A stretch of DNA of 25,909 nt, taken from assembly GCA_958430865.1 (NCBI GenBank), contig CAUDNR010004489.1, positions 1-25,909 of the forward strand. The letters are read 5' to 3'. Both the position numbers and the translations under genes were made by a program. Position 1 is the first letter of the stretch; each line of letters begins with the position of its first letter. Shown piece after piece: positions 1-9,775 of this stretch. The DNA is from Entrophospora sp. SA101 (lineage: Eukaryota; Glomeromycota; Glomeromycetes; Entrophosporales; Entrophosporaceae). The notes beneath the pieces are model-generated. The model did no database searches. It saw only the letters and a list, made by a program, of their open reading frames with translations, and was not told the origin of the DNA.

Positions 1-1160
1 AATAGGGTTTGGACAAAGAATATCTTTATATGGATTATCTACATGCTGATGAATGTTGGTATACAAATAATTTTTCCGGTCTTCTGATAAAGGGACAACT
101 TCAAGAAAATTTAGTTGTGTATTTTTATCAAAATTAGTATTTTCATAAAGCTTCAGAATCACATTAAATTTATAGGACCTCATCAAATGGGTATAGTTAA
201 TATTTATGGTATTTCACAAGATCCAAATACAAAAGAATATGTTCTCATAATGAGATATGCAGACCAAGGAGATTACAGGGAATATTCAAAATCAAATTGC
301 AGAAATTGGAATGACAGAATCACAATACTTTATGACATCATTTCAAGTTTAAACACATTTCACCAAGAAAAACTTACACATGGTGATCTTCACAGTGGTA
401 ATATTTTATATTTTGATTATTTATCCCAGGCAATGATTACAGATTTAGGGTTATCAGGCTCAGTTGATCAAGAAACATCAATTGAAAGTAAAAATGATAT
501 ATTTGGAGTGCTACCATATGTTACACCAGAGGTATTAAATAAGAAACCTTACACACAAAAATCAGACATTTATAGCTTTGGGATTTTAATGTCAGAAACA
601 TCAACACATCAACAGCCATTCAAAGATCAACCACATGATCTAGATCTTGCACTGAAGATTTGTGGTGGCTTAAGGCCTAGTTTTTCAGATAATACTCCAG
701 AATGTTATATTAAGTTAGCATACAAATGCATGGATGCTGATCCTGAAAAAAGACCAACAGCAGATGAAATTTTAAAAATTATTGCTTTTTGGAAAGATGC
801 AGTTGGCACAATTGGTATCAATGAAATCCTAAAACACAAACTTAATTATTATAAATTAAAAGAAATAAAAAAAATATTTGAGGAAGCAGATCAAAAAGCT
901 TTCAACCCTTCAACAATTACAGCAACTGCTCATTCAAATGCAGTTTATACAAGTAGATTATTGAATTTTACAAATCTTTCTCAACCTGTAAATTCCAATA
1001 AAGTTACAATTATTAGCAACAATAATGGTAATTATCTAATTTATTGTTACACATTTAATCTTAATTATTTATTATTAATGATATTTTAAATTATAAATTA
1101 ACTATTACAGATTCTAAACAAATTGAATTAGCCATATCAGATGATTTATCTAATTTGTGA
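1..1160 (+). pseudogene. TKL-type protein kinase, C-lobe intact, N-lobe broken, partial at window start
   Basis: A protein kinase C-lobe is open from about 175. It carries the catalytic loop HGDLHSGN (HRD-like), ITDLGLS in place of DFG, a TPE motif in place of APE, SDIYSFGILMSE (subdomain IX) and KRPTADEIL (subdomain XI). The tail contains AVYTSRLLNFTNLS, which I associate with Glomeromycotina kinases. The N-lobe is degraded: pieces such as ENLVV and FHKASESH lie upstream in another frame, separated by stops, and no glycine loop or VAIK lysine is readable. The 3' end is spliced: exon to 1027, GT-AG intron 1028-1110, last exon 1111-1160 encoding a DSKQIELAISDDLSNL tail. Reading through the intron would give a false stop near 1089. 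It could be a pseudogene or an intact gene damaged by assembly errors. Confidence 0.7.
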
Positions 1161-1416
1161 ACAGATTTTATTTATCTGATCTGATTATTGAAATTTTCAC
1201 CTAGTCTCTTAGGAAGTGCCACATGGTGAACAAACACCTCTTACCATTATCAAAAATTTTCTTAACATGCTTTATATTTGTCTATTTATTTTAAATTAGA
1301 TAAACCCTTTTTTGTGATTTAAGTGGCCTATCACTCTAATAGAATTTTTATTTACTGTTTAATATTATATATATTTTTATTACATCATCTATAAACAATA
1401 AAAAACAAAAGAATTT

Positions 1417-1805
1417 TCAAATCGATGTACAACGTTTATCCTGCTCAATATTTAATTCATGAATTTGACGAATTGGAATAATTTTGTTTTCTTCCTCGGC
1501 ATTATTATTTTTCTGACGATCCAATGATTCGCTTTCATATCCACAATAAGAACCAACTTTTAAAGAAGATTTTACAAAAACCATAAGGACAACAACTGGA
1601 TTTTTATTTATAGGTTAATCGGCTGAATCTCAAAGATAATTTTCGTATGTTCTAACCAAGAGCCATTAACTTGTAAAAAGTTCAACAAACCTAAATAGGC
1701 TTCGATTTCTGCTTTGCAAAAAGGAGTATCAACCATTCCACTTTCATCATCTTTAACAAAATTATGACCAAAACTGTATTCCTTTATCTTTGATAAATCT
1801 GTTCA
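1417..1805 (-). pseudogene. Unknown protein gene with one frameshift, copy A
   Basis: The minus strand shows strongly coding-like sequence in two frames. An upstream piece (about 1805-1612) includes FVKDDESGMVDTPFCKAE and LGLLNFLQVNGSWLEH. A downstream piece (about 1610-1417) includes NKNPVVVLMVFVKSSLK and ENKIIPIRQIHEL, ending in TGA at 1417-1419. The frames switch by one base near 1610, where the first frame meets TAA. A possible splice acceptor lies near 1805. I do not recognise the family. It is either a pseudogene or a gene with an indel error; the same break in copy B argues against a random read error. Confidence 0.45.
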
Positions 1806-1978
1806 TTAATAAATCTGTCAAGGTATTGTGGGATTGTGCCTGAGTCAAAGTCAAAAATGATGATTTCTGATAATATGTAAATTTATAGAATTTACTTTCT
1901 AAACTATCTTTCATTAGGTTTTATTATAATACACACAGCCACTCCAAAGTGAATAATAGTGGGTTATCACTGCATGAT

Positions 1979-2330
1979 GATTTCAATATTTTGCATCTTA
2001 CATATGATTCGTATGTGCATATATATAACACAAGACAAGGTTGACTTGTTTTAATGATGGGATGATCTGATATGAGATGAAGTGATGGTTAGAGATTGTG
2101 TGGTTGGCACTTGTTCAACTTCCCAAAAATGGGCCAAAAAAGGTTGTTTGGATCAAATGATGGGATGATCCAATGTAAGATATAATGATGTAAAATATAA
2201 ATGATGGGATGATCTGATATGATTTATTTGTGATGGTTAGAGTGAGTGTTTTGCTTGAGGGTTTGGGACACCCTGAAACACATAACATTTCATTTTGCAT
2301 CTTACATATGATTTGTATGTTGTGCGAATG
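1979..2330. repeat. Shuffled short-repeat block, copy A
   Basis: Three modules recur here. The phrase TGATGGGATGATC occurs near 2054, 2158 and 2202. GTGATGGTTAGAG occurs near 2082 and 2230. TTGCATCTTACATATGATT occurs near 1991 and 2296. The modules are in different orders in the two halves, so this is an internally rearranged repeat rather than a simple tandem array. The same block is present in copy B at about 13896-14247. Confidence 0.6.
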
Positions 2331-2370
2331 TTGTAACAATAGATCAATGATGAATTGTCACTTAGTTAAC

Positions 2371-2622
2371 ATGAAAGAATTAAATCTTAAATTTAGAAAA
2401 ATGATTACAGACATTCCTTCATTAATTGCTTACCTCCAAAAGTATATCATACCAGTTGTTGCTGATTTTCCAGGCCAGTTAAAGATAATGATAAAAAATA
2501 GTTATAAAGCAACAACAAATGAACTCAACAACAAAATGATGATGTTGATAATAAATATGAATATTGTGTCTAAAAGATACATTGATTTAAATTTCAAGAT
2601 GGGTTTGTTAGATAAAGGGTGA
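2371..2622 (+). pseudogene. Remnant of a transposon-type protein, copy A
   Basis: An open frame runs to the stop at 2620-2622. The most protein-like part is a segment around YLQKYIIPVVADFPGQL. It resembles a repeated Glomeromycotina protein family in which a (V/I)P(V/I)xADxPGQ motif is conserved; I recall that family from memory and cannot check it here. The frame can be extended upstream to 2230, but that part lies in the short-repeat block and is not convincing; ATG at 2371 is the more natural start. The C-terminal half is low complexity. A short open frame of about 40 codons (2656-2778) follows. I expect this to be a fragment rather than a working gene. Confidence 0.3.
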
Positions 2623-2826
2623 ATGAATGAATGAAATCACACTCTTTTCAATAGATGAGAATGAAAAAAGATCTACATAAGGAATTTGCTATTGTTTTTG
2701 AAACTCCAAAGGAAAATATCTTGAAATTTTACTATGCAAAGTGGGTATGGCTTCTAAAGAGTTACAAACAAATGTGGTATTAACTCAAATCAGCATTTTT
2801 TCTATTGAGTCATCTAAACCCGACCA

Positions 2827-2965
2827 TTATAGCAAAATTTCAAATTTTAGAATATCATTTCTAGAAAATATTGGAATGTAATTAAAGCAAGCCTTAAAGT
2901 CACCATCATTTCTGATGAGAAAATCAGCTTTACATTTGTTAAAATAAATTGAATCTCCTAATCCT
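2827..2965 (-). other. Coding-like segment of unknown identity, copy A
   Basis: On the minus strand a frame of about 45 codons reads GDSIYFNKCKADFLIRNDG, then FKACFNYIPIFSRND, and ends in TAA. Composition is protein-like, but there is no ATG and an upstream TGA, so it would need to be an exon or a fragment. No family was recognised. The same sequence occurs in copy B at 14744-14882. Confidence 0.25.
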
Positions 2966-3046
2966 CTTTTTCAATTTTCATTTCATTTCCTTTGGAACAA
3001 TTAATTAATTTGACGCTCTGCTAAAACTTTCCATATAATGTACTGA

Positions 3047-3475
3047 TTATGACTCAGTAAAGATAACTTTTTGTTGGTATTGATTCCTTTTTCGAGCTGA
3101 TTTCATTTTGTTATGGACTAAATATAGTAATCCGTAACCGCAACATAAAAAATCTATAATGCGATAACATAAATATTAGAGCATTGAGCTAAATTCCTAG
3201 ACAATTTAAAATTTTTTTTTTTGGGTTGAAGACTTGGACGTGAATCACAATAACCAACTATTTATAACTTTCATTGGAACATGTAAAATAGTCAACAATT
3301 ACCTTGCGTGATCGTTAAAGCGTCCACTCCAATGAAAGCTCTGAAAATGTTTGTTTGATGACTTCTTTAAATTTTAGATTTGGAACGAATTCACGAATAA
3401 AAGATTAAATTCAACTCGGAAAACCAGTCATTACATATTTCTTGTGTGATCTCTTCATACCATCATTGTATCTAT
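3047..3475 (-). other. Possible spliced gene divergent from ZNG1, unresolved, copy A
   Basis: Three minus-strand pieces can be joined in phase. The first contains EITQEICNDWFS. The second contains SHQTNIFRAFIGVDALTITQ, bounded by an AAAG acceptor and a GTAATT donor near 3304. The third contains CCGYGLLYLVHNKMKSARK, bounded by a TATAG acceptor near 3169, and ends in TAA at 3047-3049. The last piece would be one short hydrophobic stretch followed by a basic tail. No in-frame ATG is found for the first piece, and another frame there (GSDRYNDGMKRSHKKY) is equally coding-like. Treat it as a decayed or misread small gene. Its copy is at 14964-15392. Confidence 0.25.
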
Positions 3476-3622
3476 CTGAACCAAAAAACCCACTAGGTGA
3501 GTTTATGAGGAGGCAAGTGATAGTCCTGAAAATATTTTAAAAATCGGCGTTTTGATTTTTTTATAATTTAATTGTTCAGTCGCACTTTGGAATTATCTGA
3601 TTATTATTTTTTTTTTTTTGAA

Positions 3623-5595
3623 ATGGAAGAAGAAAATATACCCGAATTAGTTGAAATCTTTCCAGAAACGTAAAAACATAATATTTATAATTTATACCTT
3701 TAATATTTTTAATATTAAATAGTAAAAACCTTTATTTATTATTATAAATAATTAATGAATGTGATAATTGCAATAGTGAAAGTATTAAACAAGATATTAA
3801 TGAAGATAGCGATAGTAAAGATACAAAAGTTCCTATAACAATCATTACAGGTAAGTTAAAACATAAGCATTAATTAATAATTGATAACGCATTTCATTGA
3901 TTAATCGAATTTCATTTCGAGTTTAGGTTTCCTAGGCTCAGGAAAAACTACATTGTTAAATTATGTGTTGAATGAACAACATGGTAAAAGAATAGCAGTG
4001 ATTTTGAATGAGTTTGGAGAAAGTAGTGACATTGAAAAATCTTTAACAATAAAAAATGATGAAGAAGATTTATTTGAAGAATGGTTAGAATTAAAGAACG
4101 GATGTTTATGTTGTTCTGTCAAGTAGTAGTAAATTTATTTATATATATTTATTTATGTTTATTATTATTTTATATGCTATTTATATTTATATATTTCCAA
4201 TACTAATTTTTAGAGATAGTGGAGTAAAAGCAATTGAAAATTTGATGAAGAAAAGAGGAAAGTTTGATTACATATTATTAGAAACAACAGGTCTTGCAGA
4301 TCCTGGTGAATATAGAACATTAATGATTTTGCTAGTGATGATAAATAATTAACTGATCAATAAATTGAATGATAAATAATAATATTTATCATCTATGTTT
4401 CTTTCTTTTCCTCTAAATAGGACCAATAGTTTCAATGTTTTGGTTAGATGATGATTTATTTAGCGATATTTATTTAGATGGATTTATTACATTAGTGGAT
4501 GCTAAATATATAAAACAAGTAAGAAACATTTTCTAATTAAAAAATCACTGGTTGTTATTAATTATTATGATTATAAATAGTATATTTCTGACAAGAAGAA
4601 TGATGATAATTCAATAAATGAAGCAGTAAAGTAAGTTTTAGTATATATAAGTGTGTGCACATGCATCATATACCAGACATTAGTACTAATATTAAAACTA
4701 TATTCATTGATAAAAGACAAATAGCAATAGCAGATGTGATAATACTTAATAAAATTGATTTGGTTGCTTTTGAAGAAATTGAAAATATTGAAGAAGAAAT
4801 AAGGTTTTTTAAATTTATATATATGTGTGTATGTATATGTATATGTGTATTATATTAATAATTTTAAATATAAAATTAGATTAATAAATTCAATGGCAAA
4901 GATTTTTAAAACAAAAAATTCAAGGTAAATAATATCATAATAACAATAATAACAATAATAACAAATAACAACAATATTTTTTCAAATATTTATTATTTTT
5001 CATCTTCTCTATATAAATAAGGGTTCCGTTGGATTTAATTTTAGATATACATGCATTTGATACAAAAGAATATCCAAGATTAGATGATTCAACAACTGAT
5101 AAAATAACAGTTAATAATTTAAATATTGATAAAAAAAATATTCTTTCTGATAATAATTCTCAACAACATATAGGAGATGTCAAAACCATATGTTTAACAG
5201 GTTTTCCAAAAAATTCAAATATTAAAGAATTAGAGAATTGGATTCAATATTTATTATGGAATAAAGTTATTCCATCTCCAGCGTTATTTAAATTGTCACC
5301 AGCAACTAATTCTGACAATAGTGATGATGTTAAAAAAATCTCAAGTAACAATAATAAATCTTCTGATGAAGAAGAAGATAGTAGGGTTATAATTCTAAGA
5401 CTTAAAGGAATTATTAGAATAACAAATGATTCGTCATATATTGTAATACAAGGAGTTCAAGATCTATATTATTTAGAAAGTATTGCTATAAATGCTAATA
5501 ATGACGAGATCCAAGATAAATTGGTGATGATTGGTAAAAATTTGGATTATAACAAATTAAAAGAGTCGTTATGGAGTTGTATGAATTGGAATTGA
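3623..5595 (+). CDS. ZNG1: CobW/COG0523 zinc-chaperone GTPase (ZNG1/CBWD type), nine exons, copy A
   Basis: Exons, read from GT-AG sites with matching phase: 3623-3669, 3777-3850, 3927-4122, 4214-4305, 4421-4518, 4581-4630, 4717-4803, 4880-4924 and 5022-5595. They join to a 420-residue protein, slightly longer than animal CBWD proteins. Motifs seen are Walker A GFLGSGKT (41-48), CxCC in NGCLCCSVK (cysteines 100, 102, 103), Walker B region ETTGLADPG (129-137), NKID (197-200), and a CobW C-terminal domain from about 279 with a polar/acidic insert at 324-350. The family is a GTP-dependent zinc metallochaperone that delivers zinc to methionine aminopeptidase; that role is known for ZNG1 homologues and inferred here. 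The start is the first ATG, giving an acidic N-terminus. Introns are 74-115 bp. A convergent gene ends 142 bp downstream. Confidence 0.9.
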
Positions 5596-5737
5596 TAAAA
5601 TTAATCAATAAATAATTCAATATTTACTTTATTTATTATATTTTATTTATCCTGAATAAAACGAAAATTTATTATTAGAAATACAAAATTATTAAAAAAA
5701 ATTTATTATATATTGAGAATAATTTTTATTATTATTA

Positions 5738-6845
5738 TTATAGGATGTCATCTTCAAATTCTTCATTTAAAAATTCGCGATCAAATGCATCAATATCTAT
5801 AGAAAAACTTGGATCTCCAACATTATTGAAATCCACTGTTGTACTTCGAGCTTTTATAGTCTTCTTATTTCTAATGAAAAATTTGATTAATTTGATTAAT
5901 AAATATCATAAATTATTTATATTATTATTATTATCATCATAGTAATAAACAACTTACTTCCTTAATAATAAATATAATCTGGTAAATTGAATTAAATTTC
6001 TTGCAATTAATAAAATTAGATCAAAGACTTCCTCTGATTTATGAGAACATCCACCATCTAATATTAATATCAATGTAATAATACACAATAATACAAGAAT
6101 TATATCTATTATATTATACATGGACTTCCAAAATAACTATTTTTCAAAAAAAAGAATTTAATTATTTTTTTTTTTTAAAAAAAAATTTAATTTAATAAAT
6201 AGAATTTGCAAAACCTTTCTAAACGCTAAAAGGCGTGTTATTACTTCCAGTATCATCACTGTGTTAATTATAACTTCTAATGTAATAAATGCTACCGTTT
6301 GACTGTTAAAAATCAAAAAATTTATATCATTAATATATATTATCAATAATATTTATATCATAGGTGACATGGAAAACTTACCATTCTTCTACAAAAGACT
6401 TTAAAATTATTATTGTTGTTGTTATTATTGTTATTAGAAATAGTAATAGTAAAAATTCAAAATAATTAATTAATCAAAAAACTAAAAAATTATATTTACT
6501 AGGACAATTGAAGTAAAACTAAGAATGGCCATTCCCAAATATAACCAAGTATAAAATCTAGAATATATGATTCGATTTGCTATGCCATGAACGACTTCTG
6601 ATCGAGATAATTTATATTGTGTGTTTGAAGTTCTTTTCATCATTTTTTGATAAAAGAAAGGTTAACTTTTTGAAAACATAAACATGAATGAAGTGAAATA
6701 AAAAAAAATAGTAATAGTTATTATGTTCTTACGGAACTGTTAAACCTTGACTATTATCATTATGATCATTTGAAGGAGAAGCAGAAGTAGCAGTTTGATT
6801 GTCGTTGTGATTTATAAGATTGGTTTGATCAGTGGTGTCTGACAT
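5738..6845 (-). CDS. Small voltage-sensor-like four-helix membrane protein, six exons, copy A
   Basis: Exons on the minus strand: 6845-6733, 6632-6500, 6388-6382 (7 nt), 6291-6215, 6136-5958 and 5870-5738. They join in phase to 213 residues. Layout: a polar Asn/Ser/Thr-rich N-terminus (1-45); helix 1 at about 63-82; helix 2 at about 86-104 with E90 and E100; helix 3 at about 118-136, starting NIIDIILVLL with D121; helix 4 at about 148-169 (LLIARNLIQFTRLYLLLR) with arginines 156, 163 and 169; and a basic then acidic cytosolic tail ending EEFEDDIL. Acidic residues in helices 2 and 3 plus spaced arginines in helix 4 match an S1-S4 voltage-sensor or ion-transport fold without a pore. I recall similar uncharacterised fungal proteins. 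Function is unknown; a proton or cation conductance, or an accessory role, is possible. Confidence 0.75.
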
Positions 6846-7056
6846 TTTACAATTTGAAGAAAATTTATTTGTCTCACATTTGAATATGAGGCATGCTGCA
6901 ACAGTGAATTAGTATTACCCAAAAATTTCAGGGATCAAATTTAGTCATTATCATCACAATCAGGGAGTGAAATGTGTGATCAAAAATATCGAGAAATATT
7001 GTAAATAATAATTAGTAGTAGTATGGTTCTATTCAAATAAGTTTTATTCAAATTAC
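6846..7056. other. Upstream region of the voltage-sensor-like gene, copy A
   Basis: No gene is seen. It should contain the minus-strand promoter of the membrane-protein gene. An inverted repeat, TTTTATTCAAAT (about 7042-7053) against ATTTGAATAAAA (about 7081-7092), leads into the minisatellite. The copy is at 18763-18973. Confidence 0.4.
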
Positions 7057-7325
7057 ATTGAAAGTTTATTCGAATAAAACGATTTGAATAAAATATAAAA
7101 TTTGTTGCATCAAGTTGTGAATTAATATTTTATATTTTCCAAAAAGAATAAAACGAATAAAATGAATAAAAACGAACAATTCGAATAAAATGAATAAAAC
7201 AAATAGATAAAAACAAATAAAACAAATAATAAAAGATATAATTCTAACGAATAATTTGAATAAAAAGATACAGTATAATCCGAATAAAACTAATAAAATG
7301 AATAATAATGATAATTCGAATAAGA
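7057..7325. repeat. Degenerate GAATAAAA minisatellite, copy A
   Basis: About 270 bp are built from variants of GAATAAAA, CGAATAAAA and AACAAATAAAA, with interspersed TTCGAATAA units. The G of the unit varies among G, C and A. No open frame crosses it. Confidence 0.75.
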
Positions 7326-7389
7326 AATTGTAATGTTTTTTATCTCCTACTGCCCAACTGGTTTATAACACTTTTTATCTATCCCACAG

Positions 7390-7960
7390 AACGAAAAATA
7401 TTCCTGTTAAGCCACTGAAAGACCTTCTCAATGAGGGCACTTTGACTGTCAACATCATTAGTCCAATATTACGTACATTCTTTCATGATGCTTCAATACA
7501 TCCAGCCATATGGTCAAACCTAGCAGTATGAGTGCTAAAGTTTGTAAACTTGCTAACCTAGATCCTTCACATGCAAAGTAACTGGACATGGTCAGTAATG
7601 TTGTAAATAACAACAAATCTAAATATGAAATAATGTTTGGCGAGGTTACAGAAAAGAAAAAACAATAACGTAAAGAAAAACAACTTGGATCTTATCGGAC
7701 TAGGCATTTTTATGAAGGATGCTCTTGATCTTCTCATTAAAGAAGACAGGAAAAGATCATATGACTTTTGCGTGGCAAACAATTAGTGAGTGTTCCACAT
7801 AATTATCATATTGTCTGTATACTAACGTGTATATGACATTGGTAGTGACAATGTGGACAGGCTATATCATGATTTTGACCGCTTCAGAACTCTATATTAT
7901 GTTCGATATTGGCGAGACAGAACTTCCCAGGTCCTTTCAAACCTGTGGACAAATTCATTA
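7390..7960 (+). pseudogene. Decayed protein gene, several stops and frameshifts, copy A
   Basis: Plus-strand pieces in different frames form one recognisable ancient protein: LLNEGTLTVNIISPILRTFF and HDASIHPAIWSN, then AKVCKLANLDPSHAK, NNNKSKYEIMFGEVTEKKK, LGIFMKDALDLLIKEDRK and finally MWTGYIMILTASELYIMFDI. At least three in-frame stops (for example after SNLAV, after PSHAK and after EKKKQ) and changes of frame separate them. A 76-codon open frame at 8049-8279 may be a further piece. I take it for a member of a repeated protein family of this fungus, but cannot name it. It is not functional as read. Confidence 0.5.
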
Positions 7961-8279
7961 ATGTCATTGATAATTTGTTCACATTCACTGTACGCTTAAA
8001 TTAATGCTTTTGATTTTCTTTTCTGACGATTATTCTTATAACTAATCAGTGACATTTATTGCAAATCCCAGGAAAAATACGAGTATGAAGTACAAAAGCT
8101 TCATGATAATATTAACAAAAAGAATGAAAATATATACTAATGTTCCTGTAGAGACGGTAGAGATCATTAATAGGTTGAGAGTTACATTAGGAACACCGCA
8201 GTTTAAGGAAATAGTTGAGCGTAAAAATAATGATGTTCTTAGTGTGAATAAAATTTCAATGATATTGTATTTGTGGTGA

Positions 8280-8857
8280 TGTTTATTCTTACAAAACAAA
8301 CCCATTTTTAATATTGTATATATCCCGAAGTTGCTTAATGACAATAAAGTAATATTAATAAAATAAAAATTTCACCCAATGATTGGCGCGACAAATTGTC
8401 ATATTAACATTAATATATGAATTTGACTCAGCTACGGCAGTAACCTGTCCATGAAATTTGCGGGTCCTGTGGCAAAGGATCTCTATTAATAAAATTTTGG
8501 GGGAATCCTCTAGGATCAATTAGAAATATTATGGTATGGTTAGTTTTAATAAATCAATAAATAAACATATATATGTGTGTGTGTGTGTGTGCAAATACAT
8601 ATATTAAATTTTCCTCCTATCAAAAAAAGCGCCATTTGCTTTTGAAAGAATTAAAGGTCAAGTGATCTCGTAATGAATGCCCAGTATTGTTGTCAAATCC
8701 TGATAGTTGAAACAGAGAATGTTTAGAAAAATTACACATATTTTTTTTGGATCATTTAATGTTCCAGTCTTTATATAGTAAGTAATGCATGATGTCACTT
8801 TATAGTTGTAATAGATTTACTGGTCTAATGATTGATTGATATTGGTTGTGATACTAC
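8280..8857. other. Non-coding stretch, copy A
   Basis: No convincing gene on either strand. It contains a short (TG)n microsatellite at about 8573-8592. The same stretch is at 20197-20774, with (TG)n at about 20490-20509 of equal length. Confidence 0.5.
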
Positions 8858-9461
8858 TAGTGTTTCGGGCGAAACCTAACCCTTTCGCCCAACCCGAATC
8901 CGAAACTGGGGCGAAATTATCCGAAATCATATGATCAATTTCTGACCAATAGTAATTTTTCATTAATAAATATTTAAAATGGAAGAAAACGAAACAATAA
9001 TAAATGACCATTCATCTTTAGTTACAGAAGAAAATTTTTCTTTCATTAGTAATGAGTCTCCTATTGTTGTTTCAAATGATGATACATTGACTGTATCCTC
9101 CCAAAAAAATTAGTGGAAAACCAAAGTCAATTGTATGGGGCAGGTACATCAAACAAGGGAGAGAAATTTCAAAAGGGCATTGGAATGCTACATGTAATTT
9201 TTGTGGGGCGTTTTGGTATAAAGATTCACCTGCTGCTCTTGAAAACACTTAGGTAATTTATGTGTAAAAGTACCAGTAGAAGTTCGCGATTTTTTTTTAG
9301 CAATCAATTAACTCAATCAATTATATTGAAAGTACCAAACTAACACCTCAATGTATTAATGATATAAATCGGGCATTGGTAAAATCATTTGTTGTTTGTG
9401 GGATTCGGGTTAGTTTCAGATTTCGGATTAGTTTCAGAAAAATACAAAAATTCCGATACTG
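8858..9461 (+). mobile_element. Internally deleted, decayed hAT-type transposon, copy A
   Basis: From ATG 8979 an acidic/polar N-terminus runs 44 codons to a TAG. A one-base frame change then gives ISGKPKSIVWGRYIKQGREI and a BED-type zinc finger (CNFCGAFWYKDSPAALEN, then after another frame change LGNLCVKVPVEVR). A short piece INDINRALVKSFVVCGI follows, which matches the start of the hAT catalytic region. Right after it the sequence jumps to GATTCGGGTTAG-type sequence, the inverse of the 5' flank (8862-8911, GTTTCGGGCGAAACC and CCCGAATCCGAAACT). This suggests terminal regions closing a deletion derivative of about 600 bp. No matching 8-bp target duplication was found, so the ends are approximate. 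Confidence 0.55.
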
Positions 9462-9586
9462 CTATTACTATTATACGAATTAAATCTTTCTTGAATACAC
9501 ATCTGAGCTAATATCAAAAAAAATTATTATTATTATTATTAATCATAAACCATTATTTATAAAAAAATTGATACCTCTGTCATAAT

Positions 9587-9775
9587 TTAACCAACAAAAA
9601 ATTTCATTGCATGGGACAACCGATGATAGTAAACTCGCAATTCATCATCAGTAAAGTTGTTGTTATTGTAATCACCATTTTATAAATAATGTTTTTCTAT
9701 AGTATGGGCAGCAAGTATAAATTTGAAAGGGGGTATGTGATAATCATTGATATGGGTGAAGTGTATTAAAAAGAA
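9587..9775 (-). pseudogene. Decayed transposon-type protein fragment, copy A
   Basis: The minus strand reads HINDYHIPPFKFILAAHTIE, a TAA stop, then NNNNFTDDELRVYYHRLSHA and MKFFVG with a stop at 9587-9589. All of it is in one frame apart from the single internal stop. I take it as an N-terminal fragment of a repeated transposon-type protein, but no catalytic motif is present. The copy is at 21504-21692. Confidence 0.4.

Noticed and set aside
2115..2339. Minus-strand open frame of 74 codons
   Set aside because: It lies in the shuffled short-repeat block and has no protein-like conservation.
5745..5942. Plus-strand open frame of 65 codons
   Set aside because: It lies antisense to the last exon of the membrane-protein gene, whose frame is supported by phase-matched splice sites and a sensible protein.
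7057..7325. Possible CRISPR-like or regulatory array
   Set aside because: Units are contiguous and degenerate with no spacers, and the genome is eukaryotic; it is a minisatellite.
7567..7782. Minus-strand open frame of 71 codons
   Set aside because: It is antisense to the decayed plus-strand gene, whose pieces are clearly protein-like.
8042..8344. Overlapping open frames on both strands (8042-8344 minus, 8049-8279 plus)
   Set aside because: The minus frame is a shadow. The plus frame may be a tail piece of the decayed gene at 7390-7960 but lacks recognisable motifs, so it is only mentioned there.
8817..9011. Minus-strand open frame of 64 codons
   Set aside because: It covers the hAT terminal region and the start of the hAT frame on the other strand; no independent support.
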